Source of the DNA: Chara braunii
Taxonomy: Eukaryota > Streptophyta > Charophyceae > Charales > Characeae
DNA length: 33,008 bases
Reading direction: 5' to 3'
Assembly: GCA_003427395.1 (NCBI GenBank)
Contig: BFEA01000005.1
Span: 7,471,150-7,504,157, forward strand
Part shown: positions 1-8,415 of the stretch, in pieces
Position numbering within the stretch: the first letter of the stretch is position 1
Layout: each line of letters begins with the position of its first letter
Position numbers and translations under genes: made by a program
The notes under the pieces: model-generated
What the model was told of the DNA's origin: nothing
Databases searched by the model: none
The model's input: only the letters and a program-made list of their open reading frames with translations

Positions 1-57
<57 letters not shown>
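1..57. repeat. (TC)n microsatellite
   Basis: Uninterrupted TC dinucleotide repeat running in from the window edge, so its full length is unknown. It breaks into a looser T/C-rich stretch to about position 75. Confidence 0.95.
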
Positions 58-64
<7 letters not shown>

Positions 65-369
65 GTTCTTTTCTCCCTAGCGTGCTGACAAAATCGGGGG
101 GGCTTGGTTTTCTTTGCTCTTTTTCTTTTTATATAGAAGAACCATTGTTTCCTTTCTTCTTTTGTGTTTTTTTTTTTTTTTACGTGGACCTACCAGTTGC
201 CTATGAATCTCCCACGGAGGCGACCACGCCCACGGTTGGGGCCGCGACCCCGCGGCCATGGTCGTTTGGCGGCCAATGGGGGGGGAAGGGGGGGGAGGGT
301 TTCGAAAGTCCATTAGGGTTGTGCAAACCCCGCCCGGGGATGGGTTTCGGTTAGCTCGGCAAGTGGAAC
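58..369. other. Region without a recognised gene
   Basis: T-rich at first (homopolymer T around 168-181), then G-rich from about 279 to 300. A 90-codon open frame crosses it (82-354) but has no ATG start and no family signature. It could be 5' sequence of the adjacent reverse transcriptase relic, but nothing in the translation shows this. Confidence 0.5.
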
Positions 370-1484
370 GCTTAAGGCACCTTTGGGAATGCATATTGCT
401 TACCTAAGCACAAGGATATTGGTCGATGGCGTCTGATCTGCCCCTCACACTCGGAGGGCGCTGCTCAGAGTGGGAAACGGATTGCTTATGTTGTTAACGA
501 GTTGTTGTGGCGATTGCCTAGATCTTTGCACTTCAATCTTCGTAGTACGTCCGACTTTGTTAACGGAATCAATTTCATCAACCAGGCGATAAAAAAGGAC
601 TAACGTTTTATAAGGGCTTCCTTTGACATCAAAGAGATGTTTTCGCACTTACCACACGACTCTATCTGGAAGGTGTTACAGTGGGCCATTGACTTCTGAC
701 TTTGTACAAGTTATACCGGGTATTGGTAAGGAAGCATGGGAAGATGGCTCGGTCGACACAGACACGTTCTGAAGAAGGGTGACTTCTTATCAGATTCTCT
801 ACGCTCTTTCGCTACGTATCGCATGATCTCGATCATACTTATATATTATCTGCATCTGGGTTGCTGCTGAAACAGGTGTTGGGTATTCCAATGGGCAAGT
901 CGACCAGCCCTGCTCTTGCCTGCTTACTCTGTGCATTCAACGAGTCTTGTTTTTTGTCCACCTTAGGCTCTGATCGGAAATTAATTGCCGACTTTCATAT
1001 TGTTGATGACGTCTCAATCTTTGTGCGCTTCTCCAACTCTACTAATTCCTCTTTTGTCAAAGCTCAGTCTGTGGTCGATCTTTTTCGCAGGTGGTATGAT
1101 TCTCATCTCACTCTGGAGCAAACTAATGATGGCAGTAGTTGAGACTTTATTGGCTGTGCTGTCGAAGTCTCCGACGATCCCTGTAGAATTGGTTGTGTGG
1201 CATTACACAAGAATCAACGGGCTATTTCAGAGCATGGTCTTATTTTTCATAGTTTGCAAGACTTCGCATCCTTTTCAGGATGGCAGGAGAAGATGGCAGT
1301 GATCATATATTTTTTGCATCGGGCCCGAATTTTCACTTATCTCCTAGGGTTAGAAGTCGTGTTTCTACTCATCTTGAAGCATGAGTTGTGGTTGCGAGGT
1401 TATCCTCATTTCTACTTTGACTTTGCTCAGGAAAACTTCTCTCGGAAATTCTCTAGTTGTTGGGATCATTGGTGGGGGTCCTGA
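370..1484 (+). pseudogene. Decayed Penelope-like reverse transcriptase
   Basis: Reverse transcriptase relic from a retroelement. Reading the + strand, one frame (376-698) gives the N-terminal RT block with CLPKHKDIGRWRLICP. It then gives motif A, FDIKEMFSHLPH, with the first catalytic Asp. A second frame (861-1484) gives motif B, GIPMGKSTSPALA, and motif C, IVDDVSIFVRF, where the usual Y/F before VDD is replaced. Stops interrupt at 600-602, 698-700 and 1140-1142, and the 700-860 stretch has lost its frame. The GIPMG-S/T-SP-LA block and the VDD box fit Penelope-like elements better than Ty3/gypsy (YMDD, different palm order). I see no GIY-YIG endonuclease, so the class call is an inference; another non-LTR-type RT is possible. 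The hammerhead-like motif about 730 bp downstream supports the Penelope reading. Confidence 0.65.
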
Positions 1485-2216
1485 CGAAGTGGAATCGACT
1501 ATTCCCTTGGCGAAGGGACGTTGCAAGTGCTGATCACTAGGGCTCGTATTAGGGTCGTTCGGGTACTCAGGAGTTTTTTCGTTCGTTTCCGTCGGTTCAA
1601 AGTTTTTTTGGGTCTTAACAACGTATTATTTTTAGCTATGTTTTTTATGCCCTTATGTTATATAGGGGGACCATTTGCATATTGTCTTCTTTGGATTTGT
1701 TACGATGTTATATGGTAGGGGGACATAATCCATGTGTTTCTCTCACTTTTGAGAAAATTGTTATAGCCTTGGGAGTGTCGGCAGGTTATAATCAGAGGAT
1801 GGCGGTTCGCAGTTGCTTTTGTGCCCTAATTGAGCTGGGCCTTGATCTTTTGTCGTTCTAGTAGCTTAGGGTGGGTTTGTGTGTGCCTTGGGGGTGTCGA
1901 CAGGTTATAGCTTGAGGATGGCGGTTCACAGTTGGTTTTGTGCTCCGACTGAGCTGGACCTTGAACTTTTATCGGCCTTTTGATGATTTTTTTAGAACCT
2001 TGTTGCTTTTTTGGACTCGACCTGGTATCCGATGGGTTAGCGAACCGTGGTTTTTCTCATAGGCCTTAGTTGGTAGTGATATTTTTTTTCTAAACCTGGT
2101 CGTGTTCTTATTCTGTTGAAGTGGACGTGACTCTTGTAGACTACGGTGATTTACCGTAGGGCTTTGACTATTAATAGGCAATGTGTTGTAATCTCGTCGC
2201 ACTTGCGACGACCAAT
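1485..2216 (+). other. 3' region of the RT relic, no intact ORF
   Basis: Downstream of the RT block. Short open frames exist but carry no recognisable domain. The stretch contains the 119-bp-period duplication annotated separately and ends at the hammerhead-like motif. It probably belongs to the same dead element, judged only from position and strand. Confidence 0.4.
1766..1974 (+). repeat. Two-copy tandem repeat, period 119 bp
   Basis: Copies at about 1766-1855 and 1885-1974 share GCCTTGGG-GTGTCG-CAGGTTATA, GAGGATGGCGGTTC and GAGCTGG-CCTTGA blocks in the same order. They differ at scattered positions, so this is an old duplication. It lies between the RT relic and the ribozyme-like motif. 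Confidence 0.8.
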
Positions 2217-2261
2217 ACCCCTGAAGAAGGTGGTTGGCGGGCCAACCGAAACATGTCGGGT
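2217..2261 (+). ncRNA. Hammerhead-ribozyme-like core
   Basis: The conserved hammerhead strings occur in the right order: CTGAAGA (2221-2227, matching CUGANGA), a hairpin GGTTGG-CGGG-CCAACC (2232-2247), GAAA (2248-2251), then GTC (2255-2257) as the expected cleavage triplet. ACCC (2217-2220) before CUGANGA can pair with GGGT (2258-2261) after the cleavage site, as stem I requires. Stem III would be very short (C/G with a 2-nt loop). One clear deviation: four bases (AGGT, 2228-2231) separate CUGAAGA from the stable stem II helix. An alternative 3-bp stem (2229-2231 with 2245-2247) leaves one unpaired A. Penelope-like elements are known to carry minimal hammerheads, so the context fits; activity is not shown. 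Confidence 0.45.
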
Positions 2262-2808
2262 CCACGCCGCTATTTTCATTGATATATTTTAATATTACGT
2301 CGCGTTCGGGTTTTCATGCACTTGCATCTACTCTTGCTCTTCCTGCTATCTCGCTACTATCCTTCTTCGTCGTCGTTGTTATGTCATCCAAATGTGTGTT
2401 GGTTGGATGAATGATCATTTTGAAGTAAGTTTGTCGATTCGTCAATTGCGAGCCCTATAACCCTATATTTTATTTTTATTTTTTTACGTATTGTTAGGGG
2501 TATAAATAAAATATTAAAAAAACAGGCCGCGATCATGATCGACTTTTTCGGCCGCGACGACCGAATTGCCCGCATCTTAGGCCGCGGGTGTCACATAGCC
2601 GTCAATTCCTCGATAAATCGACGATAGTACGAGGTCAACCTAAAAAGGGTCTGGGCCTGTGTCAACAACGTGGGCGTGGGCGCGTCCGTGGGTCTGGTCT
2701 CAGACCCCCACGTGTCACAATGTACCCGAGAAATGAGATCTCCGAAAGAAAAAACTCATTTTTCTAAAGTGCAATTTTAAACCTAGCATCTCTTAAGACT
2801 CCCAGTGT
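2262..2808. other. Region without a recognised gene
   Basis: No open frame of note, AT-rich around 2461-2520, GC-rich around 2575-2710. I see no repeat termini or coding motif. Confidence 0.4.
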
Positions 2809-3430
2809 TCAGTCCACGTGTTGAGTGTGTTCTTGAAATGAAACAGAATACACCAAAATGTCGTCCATGTATACAATAACACAGAAGTTGATCATGCCCT
2901 GTGTCAGCCTTGTCTTGTTGACGAAATCATGAAAGGTGACGTTCGTCGCTCTCTGAAAGGTTGTGGCTCTTGTGGGTGTGTTGCATATGCACATAGGACG
3001 ATGGATCCATTGCCAAGTCCCTTCAAACAAAACGAACACCATTTTCGACCTATCCTCCTTCCCCAGAATATGGTGGAAGTCGTGACGAATATAAAACTTG
3101 CTAGAATAGAAGGCATATCCAATCGCATATAACGAATCATCAATCATGGGTTACCGTAGGGGATACACATCCTTGATAGTGATATCGTTCAATTTTTGAT
3201 AATCAATGTAAATGCTCATATACCAGGTTTTTGTTTTTGAGACTAATACTACGGTTACCGGAAAGGACCACGGACACGTGGCTGGTTCGATCCAACAATT
3301 TGCTTCAAACTCCTTAATCTGCTTCAACTTGAATGCCGATTTTCTTTCGGCGAGGGAATATTCGTAAGGTTTGCAGTTAATGGGAAGATGGTTTCTCGTT
3401 TGTATTTCATGCAAAATTATCAGAGACAAC

Positions 3431-3557
3431 CCAATATCCTGAGTAGCACAGTAAACGTGTTCACACCCCTCCATGTTCACGCGAACGTGTTCGCTCGTTC
3501 GTGCGAACAGGTCGCGAACATGTTCGTGCGAACAGGTCGCAAACATATTTTGTTTTC

Positions 3558-3588
<31 letters not shown>

Positions 3589-3832
3589 CAAAATTCGGTT
3601 TTTTATTTTTAACTCATGATTGGATGAGAATTTGAACATGACTCCAAGGCAAAAATTGCTTGTTTTATTATTTCACATAACATATATTTTTCTCAGAATT
3701 TTGTTAGAACTGCTTTTTTATTATTATTATTTTTTATTTCGCGTTCGGAGGGTTTTGGGCGCTTGTTCGCGTTCGGGCGAACATGTTCGCGTTCTCCTCC
3801 GAATGCGAACACGGTGCTACGTAGCCAATATC
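3431..3832. mobile_element. Non-autonomous hAT-like MITE with 8-bp target duplication
   Basis: The insert 3439-3824 (386 bp) is absent from the right arm of the palindrome. The site there reads straight through CCAATATC. The insert is bracketed by CCAATATC at 3431-3438 and 3825-3832, an 8-bp duplication typical of hAT transposons. Termini are inverted: CTGAGTAGCACAGT at the left and the complement of CTACGTAGCACCGT at the right (11 of 14 match). Inside are many GTTCGCG/CGCGAAC and GAACATGTTCG units on both sides of an A-rich centre (homopolymer A from 3560), so it can fold back on itself. No coding capacity. Superfamily is inferred from target length only. Confidence 0.75.
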
Positions 3833-3999
3833 TACATCGTTGACACTAATTGCCCCTTGGTATCCCCTTAGAATATCGACAATCATTTGGTGAATGTTGT
3901 TTAGTCAATACTCTGGCACGTGCAATGCGTAGGGTTGTCCGTTGATCATGACTTCCATTTACTTCGTACGAGTCGATGTCGCACTTTGGGGCGGGGGAG

Positions 4000-4552
4000 A
4001 TGAAATGACAACAAAACAAATTCCCAGAATTAAATAATCATTCTATAGTAAAATTACAATCTAAATTTTAAATTTTCATTCCATCTTAAAAAATGTCATT
4101 CTGATTTTAAAATTTTATGTTAAACTTGATAACTTTTATTCCAAGAATGGGGTATCCCTTCTTATTTGAACTACATGCTAGAGATGAAATGAAAGTCTGG
4201 ATGAGTTTATGAAATATTTTAATTGGACTGTCAATCTATGTAAGGATTTTCAGTTATAAATAGGTTGATCCAATCTAAATCAGAAGATATTTGTTGCAGT
4301 AGATTGAAAGTTTAATTAAGATATTTCATAAACTCGTCCAGACTTTCATTCCATCTTGAACAAATAGATGTAGTTGGAAGGGAAAAATCATATTCAGACG
4401 AAAACTTATCAAATAAAACTGAAAATTTTGGAATTGGAGAAACATTGAAATGAAGATTTATAAATGTGAAGGATTTTTTTTTTTTTATGGAATAATTTTT
4501 CAACTTTAATTTCTCGTGGGAATTTTTCGATTGGAATGAATTGTCCGATCGC
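4000..4552. mobile_element. AT-rich foldback element, left-arm copy
   Basis: About 550 bp of AT-rich non-coding DNA sits inside element B between the linker and RT. It has its own internal inverted repeat: AGTCTGGATGAGTTTATGAA near 4195 is mirrored by the complement near 4320-4345, and similarity continues outward for most of each half. The termini share the ATTCCCA block. No coding sequence or clear target duplication is visible. A second copy lies at 6165-6717, so it was in place before the palindrome formed. Confidence 0.65.
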
Positions 4553-4830
4553 TAGGAGATTACAATGACAATCATTTGAGTGCCAACGTCTGTGATCGCC
4601 ACGTGTTCCTCAGGGGTAATCCCATTTTATTCGTCCCACTTATCCACTACTTTTTCGACGATTTAAATCCCGATTTTGAACAGGGAAGCGTCGAACCGCT
4701 CAGGGGGTTCCATGGTTTGTGTTTCCGCGTCTCGATGAAGCAGACACATTTCTTTCCCTGTTGTAAGTAGTGATCGAGGGGGAAGTTTTGTGACGTCATA
4801 ATTTTTTTTTTTGTCCAGATAGCGAGGCAA

Positions 4831-5886
4831 GACCCGTCTTTGTCACCGGAGAAATCGATGTCCTCGATATAGTTAGAGCATTGGATAATCGTATTCCCCC
4901 TCCGGATTAGACATCTCTTATCTATTTCATAGCAGGCAGCACTGCAAGACCAACAAAAAACATTTCACTCTCGTGAAACTCGAGGTCATTAAAGGAAAGA
5001 CTTCCCCGAGAGAATGGAAGCCGAATGCGGCAAGCACCTCAAAACCCGCACACATAGGTGTAATTCGGAAAGATGATCACTTCCTGCGCATCAAACCAAT
5101 CTCGTGGACGTCTGCAAAATATGACGTGGAAGTATAGAAAATATCGTACTGTGTTGTTTTTGACTCAGGAGCGGCTGTGCTGGCTATATCGCTTCGACTA
5201 ATCAAACAAGCGGGGAAAAAGAAAAATCTAATCCTAATCCTCGAGGGTGACCAACTCATTTCGGCCGCAGAAGGAAGAATCAGGGCAGTGGGACAAAACT
5301 TTGACAAATAAAGAATGCCGCCTTCCAGATAGGGAAAGTTCACACCATTGGGGATATGATAGTCCTCAACGTGACCTCGTACGACGTGCTTATTGGATTG
5401 CCTGCCCTCAATGCGTCGCAAGCTAGTCTGGATTTCGGACGAAAGATAATCATCCATAAAAACACAGGAGGGAAACCGTACAACGTTCCAATGCACCTCA
5501 CCCTCCAGGTGGTCTTCAATAAACCCCGAGATACTCTCGTAGACATTGCAGGATGCATTCTGACGATCTCGTCGGATGAGTTGACGAACGAATCTAGCCA
5601 AGGGAAGGATGAAGACGATTGATTCGTTACCTTGCTTCACAGTGATTTTGAGAGTGAAGCAGATCTAGACGTAGTTGACGCCGTTTATTAGCTGATGTGT
5701 AGGATACTGCATTACCTGATCCGCCTAAAGACAACCCAGATATTTGTGTTAACGGAAACCAACGCAATGCCAAAAAGGCTTCGGCGTGCACGCACATTAA
5801 TTTTGGGGGAGCAACTCCTGCAAATTTCAAAGTTGCCTGATTCTTTGGAACCCCCTGAAACTTTATACGAGGCCACTAGTCCCTTG
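4831..5886 (+). pseudogene. Element B, single-copy centre: gag end and aspartic protease
   Basis: Plus-strand Ty3/gypsy-type sequence between the palindrome arms. A gag-end segment (from about 4850, GEIDVLDIVRALDNRI) matches element A near 13980. Then comes the retropepsin active site FDSGAAVLAIS with DSGA at 5162-5173, and the C-terminal motif YDVLIGLPAL near 5386-5415. An in-frame TAG at 5135-5137 precedes the DSGA by eight codons. Further stops and frame changes follow near 5308-5360. The active-site triad is intact here, unlike in element A. It reads on into the linker of the right arm. Confidence 0.8.
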
Positions 5887-7071
5887 TTGCCTCGCTATCT
5901 GGACAAAAAATTCTTCTATGACGTCATAAAACTTCCCCCTCGATCACTACTTACAACAGGGAAAGAAATGTGTCTGCTTCATCGAGACGCCGAAGCACAA
6001 ACCATGGAACCCCCTGAGCGGTTCGACGCTTCCCCGTTCGAAATCGGGATTAAAATCGTCGAAAAAGTAGTGGATAACTGGGACGAAGAAGATGAGATTA
6101 CCCCTGAGGAACACGTGGCGATTACAGAAGCTGGCACTCAAATGATTGTCATTGTAATCTCCTAGCGATCGGACAATTCATTCCAATTGAAAAATTCCCA
6201 CGAGAAATGAAAGTTGTAAAATTATTCCATAAAAAAAAAAAAATCCTTCACATTTATAAATCTTCATTTCAATGTTTCTCCAATTCTAAATTTTTTTGTT
6301 TTATTTGATAAGTTCTCGTCTAAATATGAGTTTTCCCTTCCAACTACATCTATTTGTTCAAGATGGAATGAAAGTCTGGACGAGTTTATGAAATATTTTA
6401 ATTAAACTTTCATTGTACTACAACAAATATCTTCTAATTTAGATTGGGTCAACCTATTTATGACTGAAAATCCTTATACAGATTGACAGTCCAATTTAAA
6501 TATTTCATAAAATCATCCAGACTTATATTCCATCTCTAGCATGTAGTTCAAATGAGAAGGGATACCCCATTCTTGGAATAAAAGTTATCAAGTATAACAA
6601 AAAAAATTAAAATCAGAATGACATTTTTTAAGATGGAATGAAAATTTAAAATTTAGAACATAATTTTACTATAGAATGATTATTTAATTCTGGGAATTTG
6701 TTTTGTTGCCATTTCATCTCCCCCGCCCCAAAGTGCGACACCGGCTCGTACGAAGTAAATGGAAGTCATGATCAACCGACAACCCTACGCATTGCACATG
6801 CTAGAGTATTGACCAAACAACTTTCACCAGATGATTATCGATATTCTGAGGGGATACCAAGGGGCAATTAGTGTCAACGATGTAGATATTGGGTTGTCTC
6901 TGGTAATTTTGCATGAAATACAAATGGGAAACCATCTTCCCATTAACTGCAAACCTTATGGATATTCCCTCGCCGAAAGAAAATCTGCGTTCAAGTTCAA
7001 GTGGATTAAGGAGTTTGAAGCAAATTGTTGGATCGAACCAGCCATGTGTCTGTGGTCTTTTCCGGTTACCC
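5887..7071 (+). pseudogene. Element B, right copy: linker, foldback element and truncated RT
   Basis: Right arm of the palindrome. An open stretch reaching 6165 encodes the protease-RT linker (EPPETLYEAT, then an acidic segment DNWDEEDEITPEEH), matching element A near 15030-15330. The frame closes where the AT-rich foldback element begins. RT resumes at 6831-7070 with GLSLVILHEIQMGNHLPINC and the WIEPAMCLWSFPV block, then stops abruptly at (AATC)n DNA. The RT palm is therefore missing on this side and survives only in the left copy. The inverse complement is 3252-4830. Confidence 0.8.
6165..6717. mobile_element. AT-rich foldback element, right-arm copy
   Basis: Counterpart of 4000-4552 in inverted orientation. 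The halves are roughly 6170-6415 and 6470-6715 around an approximately 55-bp centre. They show reverse-complement similarity: GATGGAATGAAAGTCTGG at 6363 against the complement near 6518-6535, then a shared GATAA-TT-T block and ATTCCCA near the ends. The host frame ends exactly at its left edge (stop at 6163-6165). Confidence 0.65.
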
Positions 7072-7077
7072 CCCTTA

Positions 7078-7196
7078 ATCAATCAATCAATCAAAAAAAA
7101 AAAAAAAACATTATCGGATTATCCAATCGAAGCAATCGATTCGATTGAATCTTGATTTCCAAATCAAGAACCAATTGAATCGATTGATTCAATCGG

Positions 7197-7251
<55 letters not shown>
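7078..7251. repeat. (AATC)n tetranucleotide repeat, partly degenerate
   Basis: Nearly pure AATC units at 7078-7093 and 7198-7251, with degenerate AATCGATT-type sequence between. It starts exactly where the element B RT is cut off, so the repeat may mark a breakpoint. Confidence 0.9.
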
Positions 7252-7252
<1 letters not shown>

Positions 7253-7390
7253 ATGAAAAAAGAAAAGACAAAATGTAATCCAATCGAATCAATCGATCCG
7301 ATTGGATCTTGATTTTTAAATTTAAGATCCAACTTGAATCGAATCGATTGATTTGATTGGATTACATTTTGTCTTTTTTTTTTTCATCGA
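7252..7390. repeat. Short palindrome flanked by AATC/GATT repeats
   Basis: The left half reads GATGAAAAAAGAAAAGACAA, then ATGTAATCCAATCGAAT, then GATCTTGATTTTTAAA. The right half from 7319 is its reverse complement with few differences and ends TTTTTTTCATCGATTGATTG. AATC units on the left become GATT units on the right, so the repeat takes part in the symmetry. Confidence 0.85.
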
Positions 7391-7489
7391 TTGATTGATT
7401 GATCCGATTTAATCGATCGATTCGATTGGTAATCAATCAATCCTTCTTTTTTTTTGTATGAAGAATGATTATAAAAAAAAAAAAGTTTG

Positions 7490-8415
7490 AAACGGCTGGG
7501 GGGGGCGGGGGGGGGAGCGGCTGCTGCGATGAAGTTGGCGGCGGGAGAGGGGGGTCGGCGTGACACAGTCGGCCTCCGACTCCCATGACTCGGCAACCCC
7601 CGCCTCCCCCCGCTCCCCCGACCATCACTTTTTCCTCGTCCTCCCTGTCCGCCTCTGCCCTCCTCCTCTCCTCCTCCTCCGCCTCTTTTGCGTCATCCTC
7701 CCTCTCCTCCTTCTCCTCCTCCTCTTCTTGGTCGTCCTTCTCCTCCTCCACCTCCTCGTCCTCCTCGTCTTCTACATCTTCTTCTTCTTCCTCCTCCTCC
7801 TCCCCCTCGTCATCCTTCTTCCTCGTCCTCCTCTTCCTCCTCTTCCTCCTCCTCCTCCTCCTCATCCTTCCTCCTCCTCCTTTCTTTCCTCTTCCGCCTC
7901 CTCCTCCTCCTTCTCCTCCTCCTCGTCATCCTTCCCCCTCCTCCTCCTGTTATATACAGTGTGTGCAGGGTAGAAGAGCAAATAGCAACTGTGCAGGGTA
8001 GATACGTTGGCAGCTCCCGGACGTGTAGCAACTGAGGAGGAGGAGGAGGAAGAAGAACTACAAAACGAGGAGGAGGAGGAGGAGGAGGAGGAGGTGAATG
8101 AGGACGAGGAGGAGGAGGAGGAAGAGGAGGAGGAGGAGGAGAAAGAAGAAAAAGATCAGGAGGTGGAGCAGGAGGAGTAGAACGAGGAAGATGGGGAGGA
8201 GGAGGAGGAAGAGGAGGAGGAGGAGGAGGAGGAGGAAGAGGACGAGGAGGAAGAGGATGAGGAGGAAGAGGAGGAGGAGGAAGAGGAAGAAGAAGTAGAA
8301 GACGAGGAGGAGGAAGAGAAAGAGGAGGAGAATAAGGAGGATGAAGAAGAAGATGAGGAAGTGGAGGAGGAGAGCGAGGAAGAGGAGGAAGAGGAGGGGG
8401 AGGAGGTGGTGGAGG
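7490..8415. repeat. Polypyrimidine tract facing a polypurine tract
   Basis: A G-rich patch (7498-7555) is followed by (TCC)n/(TTC)n-like polypyrimidine DNA at about 7600-7945. After some 85 bp of mixed sequence comes (GGA)n/(GAA)n-like polypurine DNA at about 8034-8415. The two long tracts are complementary, giving an imperfect inverted repeat of roughly 300 bp or more per arm. Each tract alone can form purine-pyrimidine triplex. Long open frames here translate to Ser/Pro/Leu, Arg/Lys or Glu runs and are not genes. Confidence 0.9.
7950..8033. other. Spacer between the two tracts with a short direct repeat
   Basis: Mixed-composition sequence at the centre of the pyrimidine/purine inverted repeat. 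GTGCAGGGTAGA occurs twice (around 7964 and 7990). No gene seen. Confidence 0.5.

Larger units (their letters stand above)
2809..4830 (-). pseudogene. Element B, left inverted copy: RT and upstream linker (Ty3/gypsy type)
   Basis: Minus-strand remnant of a Ty3/gypsy-type pol. Reading down from 4830 it has the protease-RT linker, an AT-rich foldback element, then RT. The RT N-terminal part includes EFEANCWIEPATCPWSFPV and LNDITIKDVYPL (3437-3150). The second part (3147-2809) carries FLEGTWQW-like palm sequence and the catalytic YMDD at 2860-2871. A stop and frame change separate the two parts near 3148. A 386-bp MITE interrupts the RT at 3439-3824. Sequence below 2809 shows no RNase H. It is the inverted partner of 5887-7071 but extends further into RT. 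The closest relative in the window is element A (15482-16179), with which it shares block order and many residues. Confidence 0.8.
3252..4830. repeat. Left arm of a large inverted repeat
   Basis: Reverse complement of 5887-7071. Outer limit is the GGTTACCGG block near 3252; inner limit is AGCGAGGCAA (4821-4830) against TTGCCTCGCT (5887-5896). The arm is 1579 bp. Subtracting the 394 bp MITE plus duplicated target leaves 1185 bp, exactly the length of the right arm. Scattered substitutions and small indels separate the arms, so the duplication is not recent. Confidence 0.9.

Noticed and set aside
4576-4770. Matching small frames at 4576-4770 (+) and 5947-6141 (-)
   Set aside because: Antisense shadows of the element B linker, duplicated by the palindrome.
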